Source: Nocardioides daedukensis (GTDB lineage Bacteria > Actinomycetota > Actinomycetes > Propionibacteriales > Nocardioidaceae). Taken from it: a stretch of 64,000 bases of DNA. Of the stretch, positions 24,157 through 32,680 are shown piece after piece. The notes beneath the pieces were generated by a model, which saw only the letters and a program-made list of their open reading frames with translations, was not told the DNA's origin and did not search any database. The stretch covers positions 3,534,001-3,598,000 of the forward strand of contig NZ_JACCAA010000001.1 in NCBI RefSeq assembly GCF_013408415.1, in the 5' to 3' direction. The position numbers and the translations under genes were made by a program. Numbering within the stretch: position 1 is the first letter of the stretch; each line of letters begins with the position of its first letter.

Positions 24157-24753
24157 ATGATCAAGAAGTTTGCAGCGCTGCTCTGCGTCGTACTCGCATT
24201 CGCCGTTCTCACCGCCTGCGGCGGTGATGACGAGCCGTCGCTCAAGACGCACACGGCCGCTGACGGGAGCAACTTCAACGACGCCGACGTCACCTTCGCG
24301 ACCGAGATGATCCAGCACCACGCCCAAGCGCTGACGATGGTCGACATGGCCCAGGGTCGTGAGTTGGATCCCGAAGTCGTCGCACTCGTGGAGGGCATCC
24401 GCGAGGCCCAGGCGCCCGAGATCGAGCAGATGGTCGACTGGCTCACCGGGTGGGACAAGCCCATTCCCGAGACCTCGCGCGACCACGCACACGCGCACGG
24501 CGACATGGAGATGGACGCCGACATGCCGGGAATGATGTCGGCCGACGACATGGCCCAGCTCGAAGCCGCCAGCGGCGCTGACTTCCAGCGGATGTGGCTG
24601 GAGATGATGATCGAGCACCACGAAGGCGCCATCAAGATGGCCAAGACCGAGCAGGAACGCGGCGTCTCGGAACCCGCGGTCGAGCTGGCCAAGGCGATCG
24701 CTTCATCGCAGGACGCCGAGATCGCGACGATGAAGGACCTGCTCGACTCCTGA
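24157..24753 (+). CDS. DUF305 family lipoprotein
   Basis: A 198-aa protein with a lipoprotein signal (FAVLTACGG, Cys at residue 22) and two copies of the DUF305 helical unit. Each has a histidine pair (MIQHHAQAL and MIEHHEGAI), with a His/Met-rich linker (HAHAHGDMEMDADMPGMM) that could bind copper. The family is often next to copper-resistance genes, as here. ATG 24157 has CAGGA 6 nt upstream. It is probably co-transcribed with the ATPase and located on the outer face of the membrane. Confidence 0.88.
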   Translation: MIKKFAALLCVVLAFAVLTACGGDDEPSLKTHTAADGSNFNDADVTFATEMIQHHAQALTMVDMAQGRELDPEVVALVEGIREAQAPEIEQMVDWLTGWDKPIPETSRDHAHAHGDMEMDADMPGMMSADDMAQLEAASGADFQRMWLEMMIEHHEGAIKMAKTEQERGVSEPAVELAKAIASSQDAEIATMKDLLDS

Positions 24754-24828
24754 CAGGCAGCTCGTGACCTCCGGTGCGGGTGAGGAGCGACCCTGCAGCC
24801 GTGGCAGGGACCGTTAGCCTGTGCCGAT

Positions 24829-24876
24829 ATGCGATGCCTCCCAACCCCCGAGAGCGCGGTGCCTGATGAGGACTGA
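24829..24876 (+). CDS. Putative 15-codon leaderless upstream ORF
   Basis: TAGCCT (24815-24820) is followed 8 nt later by ATG 24829, which opens MRCLPTPESAVPDED and stops at 24874-24876, overlapping the start (24866) of the ADP-ribosylglycohydrolase gene. If the mRNA starts here, the short ORF is translated first and may control or couple the downstream start, which has no clear ribosome site. Confidence 0.3.
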   Translation: MRCLPTPESAVPDED

Positions 24877-26008
24877 TCAGACGCCCGACCGGCGCGAACT
24901 CGAGAGCTATCACTCCCGAGTCCGTGGCTCTCTTCTCGGTGGAGCCATCGGTGACGCGCTGGGCGGGCCGGTGGAGTTCTGGAGCCTGGAGCAGATCCAG
25001 CGCGAGTGCGGTCCGGATGGCGTCAGGCGCTACGTGCCCGAGAACGTCGCCGGGTCGTCCGTGTATGGCCGGATCACCGACGACACCCAGATGACGCTCT
25101 TCACCCTCGAGGGGATGATCCGCGCGGCAGTCCGGCGAGACCGCGGAATCGGTTTCACCGTGGCCGCGGTCCACCACGCCTACGACCGATGGCTCGACAC
25201 CCAGCTCCAGAACGGCCCGGATGGAGAGCGGGACGGGTGGCTGATCAACGAACAGTGGCTCTACTCCCGCAGGGCGCCGGGCAACACCTGCCTCTCCGCC
25301 CTTGCTGAGCCGCGCGGCGGCCAACGCAAGCTCGCCCAGTTCGGCGTGGTGGCGACGAACAACTCCAAGGGGTGTGGTGGCGTCATGCGCAGCGCTCCCT
25401 TCGGTCTCGTGCCGCACTGGGTGTGGTCCTCGGACCTGCAGTTCGACTCAGCGGCAGAGGCTGCTGGCTACACCCATGGCCACTCGACGGGTCAGGTGGC
25501 GTCGGGTGCGTTGGCCGTCCTCATCGGGGCGATCATGCGCGGCCACGACCTGCCAGGCGCGATCGAAGAGACCCAGAGCCAGCTGCGCGTCCGCGATGCC
25601 GGGGGCGAGACCTACCTGGCGATCGAGCAGGCGACCGAGGTCGCGCGCAAGGGCCCGGGTGCTGAGCACATGGAGTCACTCGGAGGCGGCTGGGTGGCGG
25701 AGGAGGCCCTGGCGATGGCGATCTATGCCTGCCTTGTCCATCCGGAGCCCGATCAGATGCTCGACGCACTGTCACTCTCGGTCACCCACTCCGGCGACAG
25801 CGACTCCACCGGTGCGATCTGCGGCAACATCCTCGGTGCGCTTCACGGTGAAACGGCCTTGCCGCCCGAGCTCGCGTTCGCGGTCGAGGGACGCGGCACG
25901 ATCCTGACCCTGGCCGACGACTTCATCTATGAGTTCACCGCCAGCGACCGATTGCACGGCGACTACGGACCGGACACGAGGTGGACGCAGCGCTACCCGG
26001 GTTGGTGA
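24866..26008 (+). CDS. ADP-ribosylglycohydrolase family protein
   Basis: A 380-aa DraG/ARH-type protein. Metal-binding motifs are GGAIGDALGGPVE (near residue 20), TDDTQMTLF (about 72) and HSGDSDSTGAICGN (about 309), giving the two-metal site that removes ADP-ribose from proteins or small molecules. The substrate is unknown. ATG 24866 has no good ribosome site; GTG 24821 would lie on the presumed -10/+1 region. See the overlapping short ORF. It is probably the first gene after the island. Confidence 0.88.
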   Translation: MRTDQTPDRRELESYHSRVRGSLLGGAIGDALGGPVEFWSLEQIQRECGPDGVRRYVPENVAGSSVYGRITDDTQMTLFTLEGMIRAAVRRDRGIGFTVAAVHHAYDRWLDTQLQNGPDGERDGWLINEQWLYSRRAPGNTCLSALAEPRGGQRKLAQFGVVATNNSKGCGGVMRSAPFGLVPHWVWSSDLQFDSAAEAAGYTHGHSTGQVASGALAVLIGAIMRGHDLPGAIEETQSQLRVRDAGGETYLAIEQATEVARKGPGAEHMESLGGGWVAEEALAMAIYACLVHPEPDQMLDALSLSVTHSGDSDSTGAICGNILGALHGETALPPELAFAVEGRGTILTLADDFIYEFTASDRLHGDYGPDTRWTQRYPGW

Positions 26009-26124
26009 TCGCGGAAGAAGTGCCGGGTGAGCAGAACGCTCGTCGGCCGGGCGTTCCGCGACGAACCACCGGGGCCACCCACTAGTCTGGAATCCAGTTC
26101 ATCCATCCGACAGGAGAACCACCC

Positions 26125-26559
26125 ATGGTCAGCACCATCGTCACCGGAGTCGACGGCAGCGTGCCCGCAGCGGCCGGTGCCCGCAAGGCCGCCGAGCTCG
26201 CGAAGGCGTTCGGAGCCACGTTGCACGTGCTGTCGGCCTATGGGGACTTCGAGGCGGAGACCCTCGAGATCGGCTCGGAGAAGATCCTGCTCACCAACGA
26301 GCAGGAGGCACAGCAGACCGCACAGCAGGTCCTGGTCGACCTGCGGCGTGAATTCCCGGGCGTCGAGATCGTCGCCAGCCCCGCAGAGGGCAAGCCGGGC
26401 GAGGCCTTGGTCAGGGCTGCGGAGTCACTGCACGCCGACATCATCGTCGTCGGGAACAAGCGAGTCCAGGGGATGGCGCGCGTGCTCGGCTCCATCGCCC
26501 GTGACGTCGCGGCCCACGCCTCCTGCGACGTCTACGTGGCACACACCCACTCGCGCTGA
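26125..26559 (+). CDS. Universal stress protein (UspA family)
   Basis: A 144-aa single Usp domain. It begins IVTGVDGS and ends VVGNKRVQGMARVLGSIARDV...CDVYVAHT, with a GNKxxxG...GS version of the ATP-binding loop. GGAGAA lies 7-8 nt before the ATG. It is a cytoplasmic stress protein of unspecified role and is monocistronic; it converges with the cyclase gene. Confidence 0.9.
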   Translation: MVSTIVTGVDGSVPAAAGARKAAELAKAFGATLHVLSAYGDFEAETLEIGSEKILLTNEQEAQQTAQQVLVDLRREFPGVEIVASPAEGKPGEALVRAAESLHADIIVVGNKRVQGMARVLGSIARDVAAHASCDVYVAHTHSR

Positions 26560-26586
26560 CCGGACGGCCGCAAGAGGCCGAGCCGT

Positions 26587-27468
26587 TCAGCTGGGCGCGC
26601 GCTCGACGGCTCGCCACAGGGCATGAGTGCCCGGGAACCCCTTGAGCTCGACCTCGGCCGGCTCGACGAAGTCGATGAACGGGTCATCGCCCACCGCTTC
26701 GCGCACCTGCGCGCTGACCAGCACCCGCTCCGCGTCCGCTTGCGCGGCCACGCGCGCAGCCATCGCCACGTTGCGTCCGAACCAGTCACCGTCTCGTTCG
26801 ATGGCGGTGCCCACGTGCATGCCCATCCGCACCGAGACCGGGAGCCCCCGCCGAGCGCTGTCGCCGAGTGCGGCGATGCGGCGCTGGATGCCCAAGGCAG
26901 TCGCGATCGCGTCGGCGGGATCGCCGAAGACCACCATGAATCCGTCGCCCTGTGACTTCACCACGTGCCCACGGTGCGCCGAGACCTGCTGGCGGATCAG
27001 CTTGTCGTGGCGCTCGAGGATCTTGATCCAGGCCGCGTCACCGTGCTGCTCGTTGAGCTCAGTCGAGCTCACGATGTCGGAGAAGAAGATGGTGATCGTC
27101 CCGTCGGGACCGGTCAACTTGGCGATCTCGGAGCGGTCCGCCAGGGCGATGCCGGTGAGCTCCTCGATGGAGCTGGTCAGGAACCCGCCAACGCCCTGCT
27201 CACGGACCTTGGCGGCGGTGTCGACCACGGTGCGCAGCGCATGGGTTGTGACGTGAGTGGCCTGCCGGGCCAGGCTGCGGTTCGGGTGGTTGCCCGCGCG
27301 GAGACCGGAGCGAGACGTCGTACGACGCTCGGGACGTTGCGCCGAGGCCAACTCGTGTTGCGTGCGGCTCAGCTGCCGCCGGGTGGACCGCAGACGCACC
27401 GTCGTCAGCACCAGCAGACCCACGACGACACAGAGCGCCACGGTCAAGAAGATCGACAACGCGTCCAC
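26587..27468 (-). CDS. Membrane-anchored adenylate/guanylate cyclase
   Basis: A 293-aa class III cyclase. It has one N-terminal transmembrane helix (residues 3-24), a short basic linker and a catalytic domain (about 105-293) with FFSDIVSST (metal Asp), KSQGDGFMVVF (second Asp and base-selecting Lys) and NVAMAARVA (transition-state region). The likely product is cAMP. I chose GTG 27468 because the hydrophobic anchor begins directly after it and it lies 10 nt behind the stop of the metalloprotease gene, so the two are an operon. Confidence 0.88.
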   Translation of the reverse strand: MDALSIFLTVALCVVVGLLVLTTVRLRSTRRQLSRTQHELASAQRPERRTTSRSGLRAGNHPNRSLARQATHVTTHALRTVVDTAAKVREQGVGGFLTSSIEELTGIALADRSEIAKLTGPDGTITIFFSDIVSSTELNEQHGDAAWIKILERHDKLIRQQVSAHRGHVVKSQGDGFMVVFGDPADAIATALGIQRRIAALGDSARRGLPVSVRMGMHVGTAIERDGDWFGRNVAMAARVAAQADAERVLVSAQVREAVGDDPFIDFVEPAEVELKGFPGTHALWRAVERAPS

Positions 27469-27478
27469 GCGCGGCAGC

Positions 27479-29128
27479 CTACGAGGTCGCGGTCGCGCGC
27501 AGGCGGAAGAGTCGGTTGCTGTCGCGCGGCACACCCTCGCAGCTGCGTGCGGTACCCCGATCGCAGCTGAACCGGCGCGACGTGTTCGACAGGCTCACAC
27601 TCACCTTCGTCACGCTGCCGCGATGGAACGGCACGCTGAACGAGGCGTTGCCGCTGCTGTTCAGCCGGATCGGCTTGCGCTGAGTCACGCCACCGGGGCG
27701 GTGCAGCACCAGATAGGCGCGCGTGCTGTAGGACGGCGCGTCGATGGTCACCCGCAGCCGCCACTTCGACGACAGCGCGGCGTGCGGCGCGATCGAGTAG
27801 GACTTCGAGCCGAGCTGCGGGATCCGGGTGCGCACCGTGCCCGTGGTGGGTCGCGACCAGGCCAGCGTCCAGGCCCCAGCCGTCCTCGCGGAGGGATAGC
27901 TGCGCCCCTCCGGATAGAACTTCGCCGGGATCGTGTTGCTGCCCGCGAACCGCGACAGGTCGTCGGCCAGGCTCGAGCCGTGCTTGCCCAGCGCTGCCTG
28001 GATGGCCTGGAAGGAGAACACCCGGGCGGAGCGCGCCTCGTGCCAGATCTCCTGCACGATGCCGGCACCGTAGGACTTCGTCAGGTGCTCGAAGAAGATC
28101 CAGTTGCCGTACCAACCGTCGGGGTGGTCCAGGGGCATGTCCTGGTGGCGCAGGCTGCTCAGCGACAGGTATTGACGATTGTCGTTGATGTCGTCGTGGA
28201 CCTGCTCCTCGATCCAGGTGGCGGTCCCCTCCATCAGCCACTGGTCCTCGGTGACGTCGGTGCTGAACTGCGAGAGGTGGAAGAACTCGTGGGCGAGAGT
28301 CACCTTCATCGAGTCGAGCGGCGGCGTCGGGAAGTCCTCGAAGTCGTCGTCGATCACCAGGAATCCGGACAGCCGGCTGCCGCGCCCCTCGGTCTCGGCG
28401 TAGCCGTAGATGCCCTGGGCGCCGGTGTCACCGAGATAGATGTCGATCAGGCCCGTCCTGTCCTCCGGCGCGAGGTTTCCGCGGGTGCCGTCGCTGAGCG
28501 GCGGAAGGAAACCGAGACCGTAGATCTCCTTCGTCCAGACGACCTCTGCCTCCTGGGCCACCCGCTCCACCTGGTCGGGTACGTCGTTGGCGTTCTCGTC
28601 GGTGAGGTCCGGGCGGTGGTGCCCGCTGGCGGCCCAGTGCACACAGAAGTGCTCCGAGCAGTAGGCGCGATCCGCACCCACCGGATAGCCGATCGAGTCG
28701 GTCGGGCCCGGGCTGGAGGGCCTGCTGAGCAGTCGTCGAGCGCGGTCCTGCTCCGAGGCGGGAAGGTCGTCAAGGCTCTGGCGTACGTCGAGCAGCGCCA
28801 GCGTCACGTCGGTCGTCGGATCCGCCGCTGAGCCTGAATCGGAGCCTGTATCGGGGACCAGTCCGCGGGTGCCGGTTGCGGGTGCTCCAGCGAGCAGATC
28901 CTCCGCGGTCTCGAGCGCCTCGATCGCGACCGCGGCGGGATCCGGCGCGGCAGCGCCGGGGGTGGCCGTCTCCGGTGTCGGGGTGGGCTCATCGGCCACG
29001 GACTGGAGCGGCACCACCAGCGCGGCGGCCAGGGCCAGGCCGACCGTGGCACGACCGATCACACGAGCGATCGGGCGGGCAGACGGTCGGGCGGGCAGGC
29101 CGTCGGGCGACACACGATTGGACACCAC
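27479..29128 (-). CDS. Secreted MXAN_6640-type metalloprotease
   Basis: A 549-aa protein with an N-terminal signal peptide (hydrophobic stretch about 28-45 ending near SVADE), a Pro/Thr/Ala-rich segment, then a zinc-peptidase domain with HEFFH (about residue 303) and EGTATW as the third-ligand region. The C-terminal 130 residues are a beta-rich domain (YLVLHRPGGVTQRKP) ending with two Cys (FSCDRGTARSCEG). I recall this architecture as the MXAN_6640 putative metalloprotease family. The substrate is unknown. It is the first gene of an operon with the cyclase and is divergent from the DUF445 gene. Confidence 0.8.
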   Translation of the reverse strand: MVSNRVSPDGLPARPSARPIARVIGRATVGLALAAALVVPLQSVADEPTPTPETATPGAAAPDPAAVAIEALETAEDLLAGAPATGTRGLVPDTGSDSGSAADPTTDVTLALLDVRQSLDDLPASEQDRARRLLSRPSSPGPTDSIGYPVGADRAYCSEHFCVHWAASGHHRPDLTDENANDVPDQVERVAQEAEVVWTKEIYGLGFLPPLSDGTRGNLAPEDRTGLIDIYLGDTGAQGIYGYAETEGRGSRLSGFLVIDDDFEDFPTPPLDSMKVTLAHEFFHLSQFSTDVTEDQWLMEGTATWIEEQVHDDINDNRQYLSLSSLRHQDMPLDHPDGWYGNWIFFEHLTKSYGAGIVQEIWHEARSARVFSFQAIQAALGKHGSSLADDLSRFAGSNTIPAKFYPEGRSYPSARTAGAWTLAWSRPTTGTVRTRIPQLGSKSYSIAPHAALSSKWRLRVTIDAPSYSTRAYLVLHRPGGVTQRKPIRLNSSGNASFSVPFHRGSVTKVSVSLSNTSRRFSCDRGTARSCEGVPRDSNRLFRLRATATS

Positions 29129-29194
29129 CGAAACCTACTAGCAGAACGCGTCCAGGCGGGCACGAACGCGCGTGCCTGTCACAATCATCACGCG

Positions 29195-30478
29195 ATGACG
29201 ATTCCGACGATGACGCAGACGACGAGCCCCAAGACCGGTCTGGGCGCAGACAACGACGCGGCCCGACGTACAGCCCTGCGCCGGATGCAGGCAGTGGCCC
29301 TGGGCCTGCTGCTCTTCGCAGCCGTGGTCTATGTGCTCACCCACGGCCAGGATGGCTGGCTCGGGTTCGTGAACGCCGGCGCCGAGGCCAGCATGGTCGG
29401 CGCGATCGCCGACTGGTTCGCGGTCACCGCGCTGTTCCGGCACCCGCTGGGCCTGCCGATCCCGCACACCGCGCTGATCCCGCGCCGCAAGGACGACCTC
29501 GGCAAGGGACTGGAGGAGTTCGTCGGCGAGAACTTCATGGCCGAGGACATCGTCCGCGAGCGCGTGCTCGCAGCCGAGCCCACCCGACGGATCGGAGCCT
29601 GGGCCGCGCACGAGGAGAACGCCCGCAAGGTGGTCGAGGAGGTCACCGAGATCGCCGCGGCCGCACTGGGCCGGGTGCGCGAGGAACACATCGTCGAGGT
29701 CGTCGAGTCCGTGCTGGTGCCCCGGTTCCGCGAGGAGCCGATCTCACCCATCCTCGGCACCTTCGTCACCGAGGCGGTGCGCGACGACCTGCACCACGGG
29801 CTGGTCGACCTCGCCCTGGAAGAACTGCACGGGTGGCTGACCGAGAACCACGACACCTTCACCGAGGTGCTGGGGGAGCGGGCGCCGACCTGGGTGCCGC
29901 TGCGGGTCAACGAAGTGGTGACCACCCGGATCCACGCAGAGGCCCTGCGGTGGATGGCCGACATCCGCTCCGACCCGAACCACCGGGCCCGCCACGCGCT
30001 CGACTCGATGCTGCGGCAACTCGGCCAGGACCTGCTCTTCAACGACTCCACCCAGGAGCGTGCCGAGAACCTCAAGCTGCGCCTCCTGGACCACCCGCAG
30101 TTCGCGGCGACCGGGATCTCGCTGTGGAAGGCGCTGCGCAACGCCCTGCTCGCGGCCCTGCAGGACGACGCCGGTCCGCTCAAGAAGCGGCTCACCGACG
30201 AGCTGGTCACGGTGGCGCGCCGGTTCCGCGACGACCCCGCGATGCAGCGTCGCCTCGACGACCTCGCCGCCGACGCGGTGGTGTTCGGGGTCAACCGCTA
30301 TGGCGCGGAGCTGACCACGGTGATCACCACCACCATCGAGCGCTGGGACGGCAAGGAGGCGGCCGAGCGGATCGAGCTGCACGTCGGTCGCGACCTGCAG
30401 TTCATCCGGATCAACGGAACGATCGTCGGTGGCCTGGTCGGCGTGCTGATCCACACCGTGTCGGTGCTCCTGCCCTGA
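29195..30478 (+). CDS. DUF445 family membrane-associated protein
   Basis: A 427-aa protein with two hydrophobic segments near the N-terminus (MQAVALGLLLFAAVVYVLT and the AEASMVGAIADWFAVTALF signature of DUF445), a long helical/coiled domain rich in Glu, Leu and Arg, and a C-terminal hydrophobic anchor (NGTIVGGLVGVLIHTVSVLL). The function is unknown; this family is conserved in actinobacteria and firmicutes. Confidence 0.88.
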   Translation: MTIPTMTQTTSPKTGLGADNDAARRTALRRMQAVALGLLLFAAVVYVLTHGQDGWLGFVNAGAEASMVGAIADWFAVTALFRHPLGLPIPHTALIPRRKDDLGKGLEEFVGENFMAEDIVRERVLAAEPTRRIGAWAAHEENARKVVEEVTEIAAAALGRVREEHIVEVVESVLVPRFREEPISPILGTFVTEAVRDDLHHGLVDLALEELHGWLTENHDTFTEVLGERAPTWVPLRVNEVVTTRIHAEALRWMADIRSDPNHRARHALDSMLRQLGQDLLFNDSTQERAENLKLRLLDHPQFAATGISLWKALRNALLAALQDDAGPLKKRLTDELVTVARRFRDDPAMQRRLDDLAADAVVFGVNRYGAELTTVITTTIERWDGKEAAERIELHVGRDLQFIRINGTIVGGLVGVLIHTVSVLLP

Positions 30479-30545
30479 CCGCCCCCTGGTCATCTCTGGA
30501 GAGGCTGGCTGGGACCAGAGCCGTACGCCGCGCAACAATGTGGCC

Positions 30546-30791
30546 ATGAGCACCGACGTACCGATCCGCGACGAGTCCATCCGCTTGGGCCAGTTCCTCA
30601 AGCTCGCCAACCTGGTGGAGGACGGCGCCGAGGCCAAGGCCGTGATCGGTCAGGGCCTGGTCAGCGTCAACGGCGAGGTGGACACCCGCCGGGGACGCCA
30701 GCTCGTGCTCGGCGACGTCGTCGCGCTGGGCGGGGTCAGTGTCCGCGTCGCCGTGGAGGACCCGAACGCAGACGACGGCCTGCCCTGGTAG
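30546..30791 (+). CDS. S4-domain RNA-binding protein
   Basis: An 81-aa S4 domain protein (RLGQFLKLANLVEDGAEAKA, GLVSVNGEVDTRRG) of the YbcJ/RqcP-like class that binds structured RNA, probably ribosomal. ATG 30546 is preferred to the GTG at 30540. Its stop lies within the terminator stem at 30772-30806. Confidence 0.88.
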   Translation: MSTDVPIRDESIRLGQFLKLANLVEDGAEAKAVIGQGLVSVNGEVDTRRGRQLVLGDVVALGGVSVRVAVEDPNADDGLPW

Positions 30792-30806
30792 GGGACAGGC
30801 CGTCGT
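30772..30806. terminator. Shared terminator between convergent genes
   Basis: ACGACGGCCTG (30772-30782) and CAGGCCGTCGT (30796-30806) form an 11-bp stem with a 13-nt loop that includes the S4 gene stop codon. The FKBP gene ends at 30820 on the other strand. Confidence 0.6.
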
Positions 30807-30819
30807 ACACGGGTGAGGC

Positions 30820-31194
30820 TCAGGAGATCTTGAGCAGGTCCACCACGAAGATCAGCGTCTCGCCGGGCTTGATCACGCCGCCGGCGCCACGGTCGCCGTA
30901 GCCCAGGTGCGGCGGGATGACGAGCTGGCGACGGCCGCCGACCTTCATCCCCTGCACGCCGGTGTCCCAGCCGGAGATGACCTGGCCGATGCCGAGGCGG
31001 AACTGCAGCGGGGCGCCCCGGTTGTAGGACGCGTCGAACTCCTCGCCGCTGGAGTGGGCCACGCCCACGTAGTGCACCGATACGGTGTCGCCGGCCTTGG
31101 CCTCGTCGCCGTCACCCTCGGTGATGTCAGTGATCACCAGGTCCTTGGGGGGCTCGGGGTCGAAGAAGTCGATCTCGGGCTTCTCAGTGCTCAC
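30820..31194 (-). CDS. FKBP-type peptidyl-prolyl isomerase
   Basis: A 124-aa single FKBP domain: GDTVSVHYVGVAHSSGEEFD, GQVISGWDTGVQGMKVGGRR, PPHLGYGDRGAGG and FVVDLLKI. Active-site aromatic and Asp residues are present and there is no signal peptide, so it is cytoplasmic. It catalyses cis-trans isomerisation of Xaa-Pro bonds. It lies 12 nt downstream of the CBS gene, in an operon. Confidence 0.94.
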   Translation of the reverse strand: MSTEKPEIDFFDPEPPKDLVITDITEGDGDEAKAGDTVSVHYVGVAHSSGEEFDASYNRGAPLQFRLGIGQVISGWDTGVQGMKVGGRRQLVIPPHLGYGDRGAGGVIKPGETLIFVVDLLKIS

Positions 31195-31206
31195 GCGGGT
31201 TTCTCC

Positions 31207-31638
31207 TCAGGTCTGGTGCAGGTAGTTGTCGAGCTGGTCACGCTCGAACTCGAGTTCGCCGATCCGGCTCTTGACCACATCGCCGATGGAGATGATGCCA
31301 GTCAGCACTCCGTCGGTGACCACGGGGACGTGGCGGATCCGGTGCTCGGTCATCAGCTGCATCAGGTCGGTCACCGGACTGGTCGCCTCGCAGGTGCGCA
31401 CGTTGGTGGTCATGATCGAGGCGATCGTGGCCGAGAGCACCTCGGTGTCCTCGTGCAGACGGCGTACGACGTCGCGCTCTGAGACGATCCCCTCGACCTG
31501 GCGTCCGTCACTGCTGACGATCAGGGCCCCCACGTTGTGTTCGGCCAGGGCATGGATCAGGTCGCGGACGGTGGCGTCCGGGGCGATGGTGACCACGTCC
31601 TGTCGGGGCTTGCCGCGCAACACGTCATGGATGTGCAT
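31207..31638 (-). CDS. CBS-domain pair protein
   Basis: A 143-aa protein with two CBS motifs (about 5-62 and 75-130: DVVTIAPDATVRDLIHAL, GIVSERDVVRRL, GIISIGDVVKSRI). Such stand-alone pairs bind adenosine nucleotides and sense energy state. ATG 31638 has AGGAGGT 5 nt upstream; the longer TTG/GTG start at 31665 is unlikely. Confidence 0.92.
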   Translation of the reverse strand: MHIHDVLRGKPRQDVVTIAPDATVRDLIHALAEHNVGALIVSSDGRQVEGIVSERDVVRRLHEDTEVLSATIASIMTTNVRTCEATSPVTDLMQLMTEHRIRHVPVVTDGVLTGIISIGDVVKSRIGELEFERDQLDNYLHQT

Positions 31639-31718
31639 GGGACCTCCTGGGTGCAGTTGTGACACGCATCACGCTAGTGCCGCACTGCCGCGTTGAACAG
31701 GCCCTGTCCACCGACCCC

Positions 31719-31764
31719 CAGGCAGCTCAACCCAGGCAGCTCAACCCAGGCAGCTCAACCCAGG
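31719..31764. repeat. Three 14-bp tandem repeats at the hisN stop
   Basis: CAGGCAGCTCAACC occurs three times head to tail (31719-31732, 31733-31746, 31747-31760), then CAGG. The stop codon of hisN (31755-31757, reverse strand) lies inside the third copy. Since 14 is not a multiple of three, changes in copy number would leave the protein end unchanged but alter the 3' region. Confidence 0.85.
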
Positions 31765-32639
31765 GGAGGCTCGTCGCCCTCGGTGCTACGACGTCGCGAG
31801 CGCAGGTCGTGCACCGAGCCGCCACCGTCGCGGTCCAGACCCTCGTTGACGGCCGCCGAGCCGAGGAACCCCAGGGCTGCCTCGTGCAGGTGACTGTTGC
31901 TGGCCAGTGCGTTGCCGCCGAAGGGGCCGGGCGTCCCGTCGAGCGAGGTGAACGTGCCGCCGGCCTCGCGCACGATGATGTCGAGTGCTGCCATGTCATA
32001 GAGCTCGAGCTCGGGCTCGGCGGCCATGTCCACGGCGCCCTCGGCCACCATCATGTAGGACCAGAAGTCGCCGTAGGCGCGGGTGCGCCAGCAGCGCCGG
32101 GTCAGCGACAGGAAGTCCTCGAGGCGTCCGCGCTCATCCCAGCCCGAGAGCGAGGAATAGCTCAGCGAGGCGTCCTCGAGGCGGCGTACGTCCGAGGTGT
32201 GGATCTGCTGGGCCTTCAGCAGCGAGCGGCCGGTCCACGCGCCGTTGCCCTTCGAGGCCCACCAGCGGCGCTGGAGCAACGGTGCGGACACGACGCCGAG
32301 CACGACCTCGTCGTCGACGACCAGCGAGATCAGGGTGGCCCAGACCGGTACGCCGCGCACGAAGTTCTTGGTGCCGTCGATCGGGTCCACGACCCAGCGA
32401 CGCTGACTGTGCCCCGTGGTGCCCTGCTCCTCCCCGACGACCGCGTCGCGGGAGCGGACCCGCGACAGGGTGCGGCGGATGCTCTCCTCGACGGCCTGGT
32501 CCGCGTCCGTGACCGGGGTCAGGTCGGGCTTGCTCATCACGTGGAGGTCGAGGGCCTTGAACCGCGCCTGGGTCAGAGAATCCGCGTCGTCGGCCAGCAC
32601 GTGGGCCAGCCGCAGGTCGTCGGTGTAGTCGATCGGCAT
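31755..32639 (-). CDS. hisN: Histidinol-phosphatase (inositol monophosphatase family)
   Basis: A 294-aa protein with the metal-binding motifs GEEQGT, DPIDGTKNF and LYDMAAL of the FIG superfamily. HisN of actinobacteria belongs to this family and removes phosphate from histidinol phosphate in histidine synthesis. The position beside rsgA and aroA is as I recall from Streptomyces. ATG 32639 is chosen because TAGCCT (32651-32646) lies 6 nt upstream, giving a leaderless mRNA; GTG 32645 is the alternative. Confidence 0.85.
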   Translation of the reverse strand: MPIDYTDDLRLAHVLADDADSLTQARFKALDLHVMSKPDLTPVTDADQAVEESIRRTLSRVRSRDAVVGEEQGTTGHSQRRWVVDPIDGTKNFVRGVPVWATLISLVVDDEVVLGVVSAPLLQRRWWASKGNGAWTGRSLLKAQQIHTSDVRRLEDASLSYSSLSGWDERGRLEDFLSLTRRCWRTRAYGDFWSYMMVAEGAVDMAAEPELELYDMAALDIIVREAGGTFTSLDGTPGPFGGNALASNSHLHEAALGFLGSAAVNEGLDRDGGGSVHDLRSRRRSTEGDEPPLG

Positions 32640-32680
32640 GAGCACAGGCTATTCCTTCCGCTCCCGCTAGGGTTGGCCCC

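Noticed and set aside
31719..31764. Tandem repeats as a small CRISPR array
   Set aside because: The units are contiguous without spacers, only 14 bp long, and there are no cas genes.
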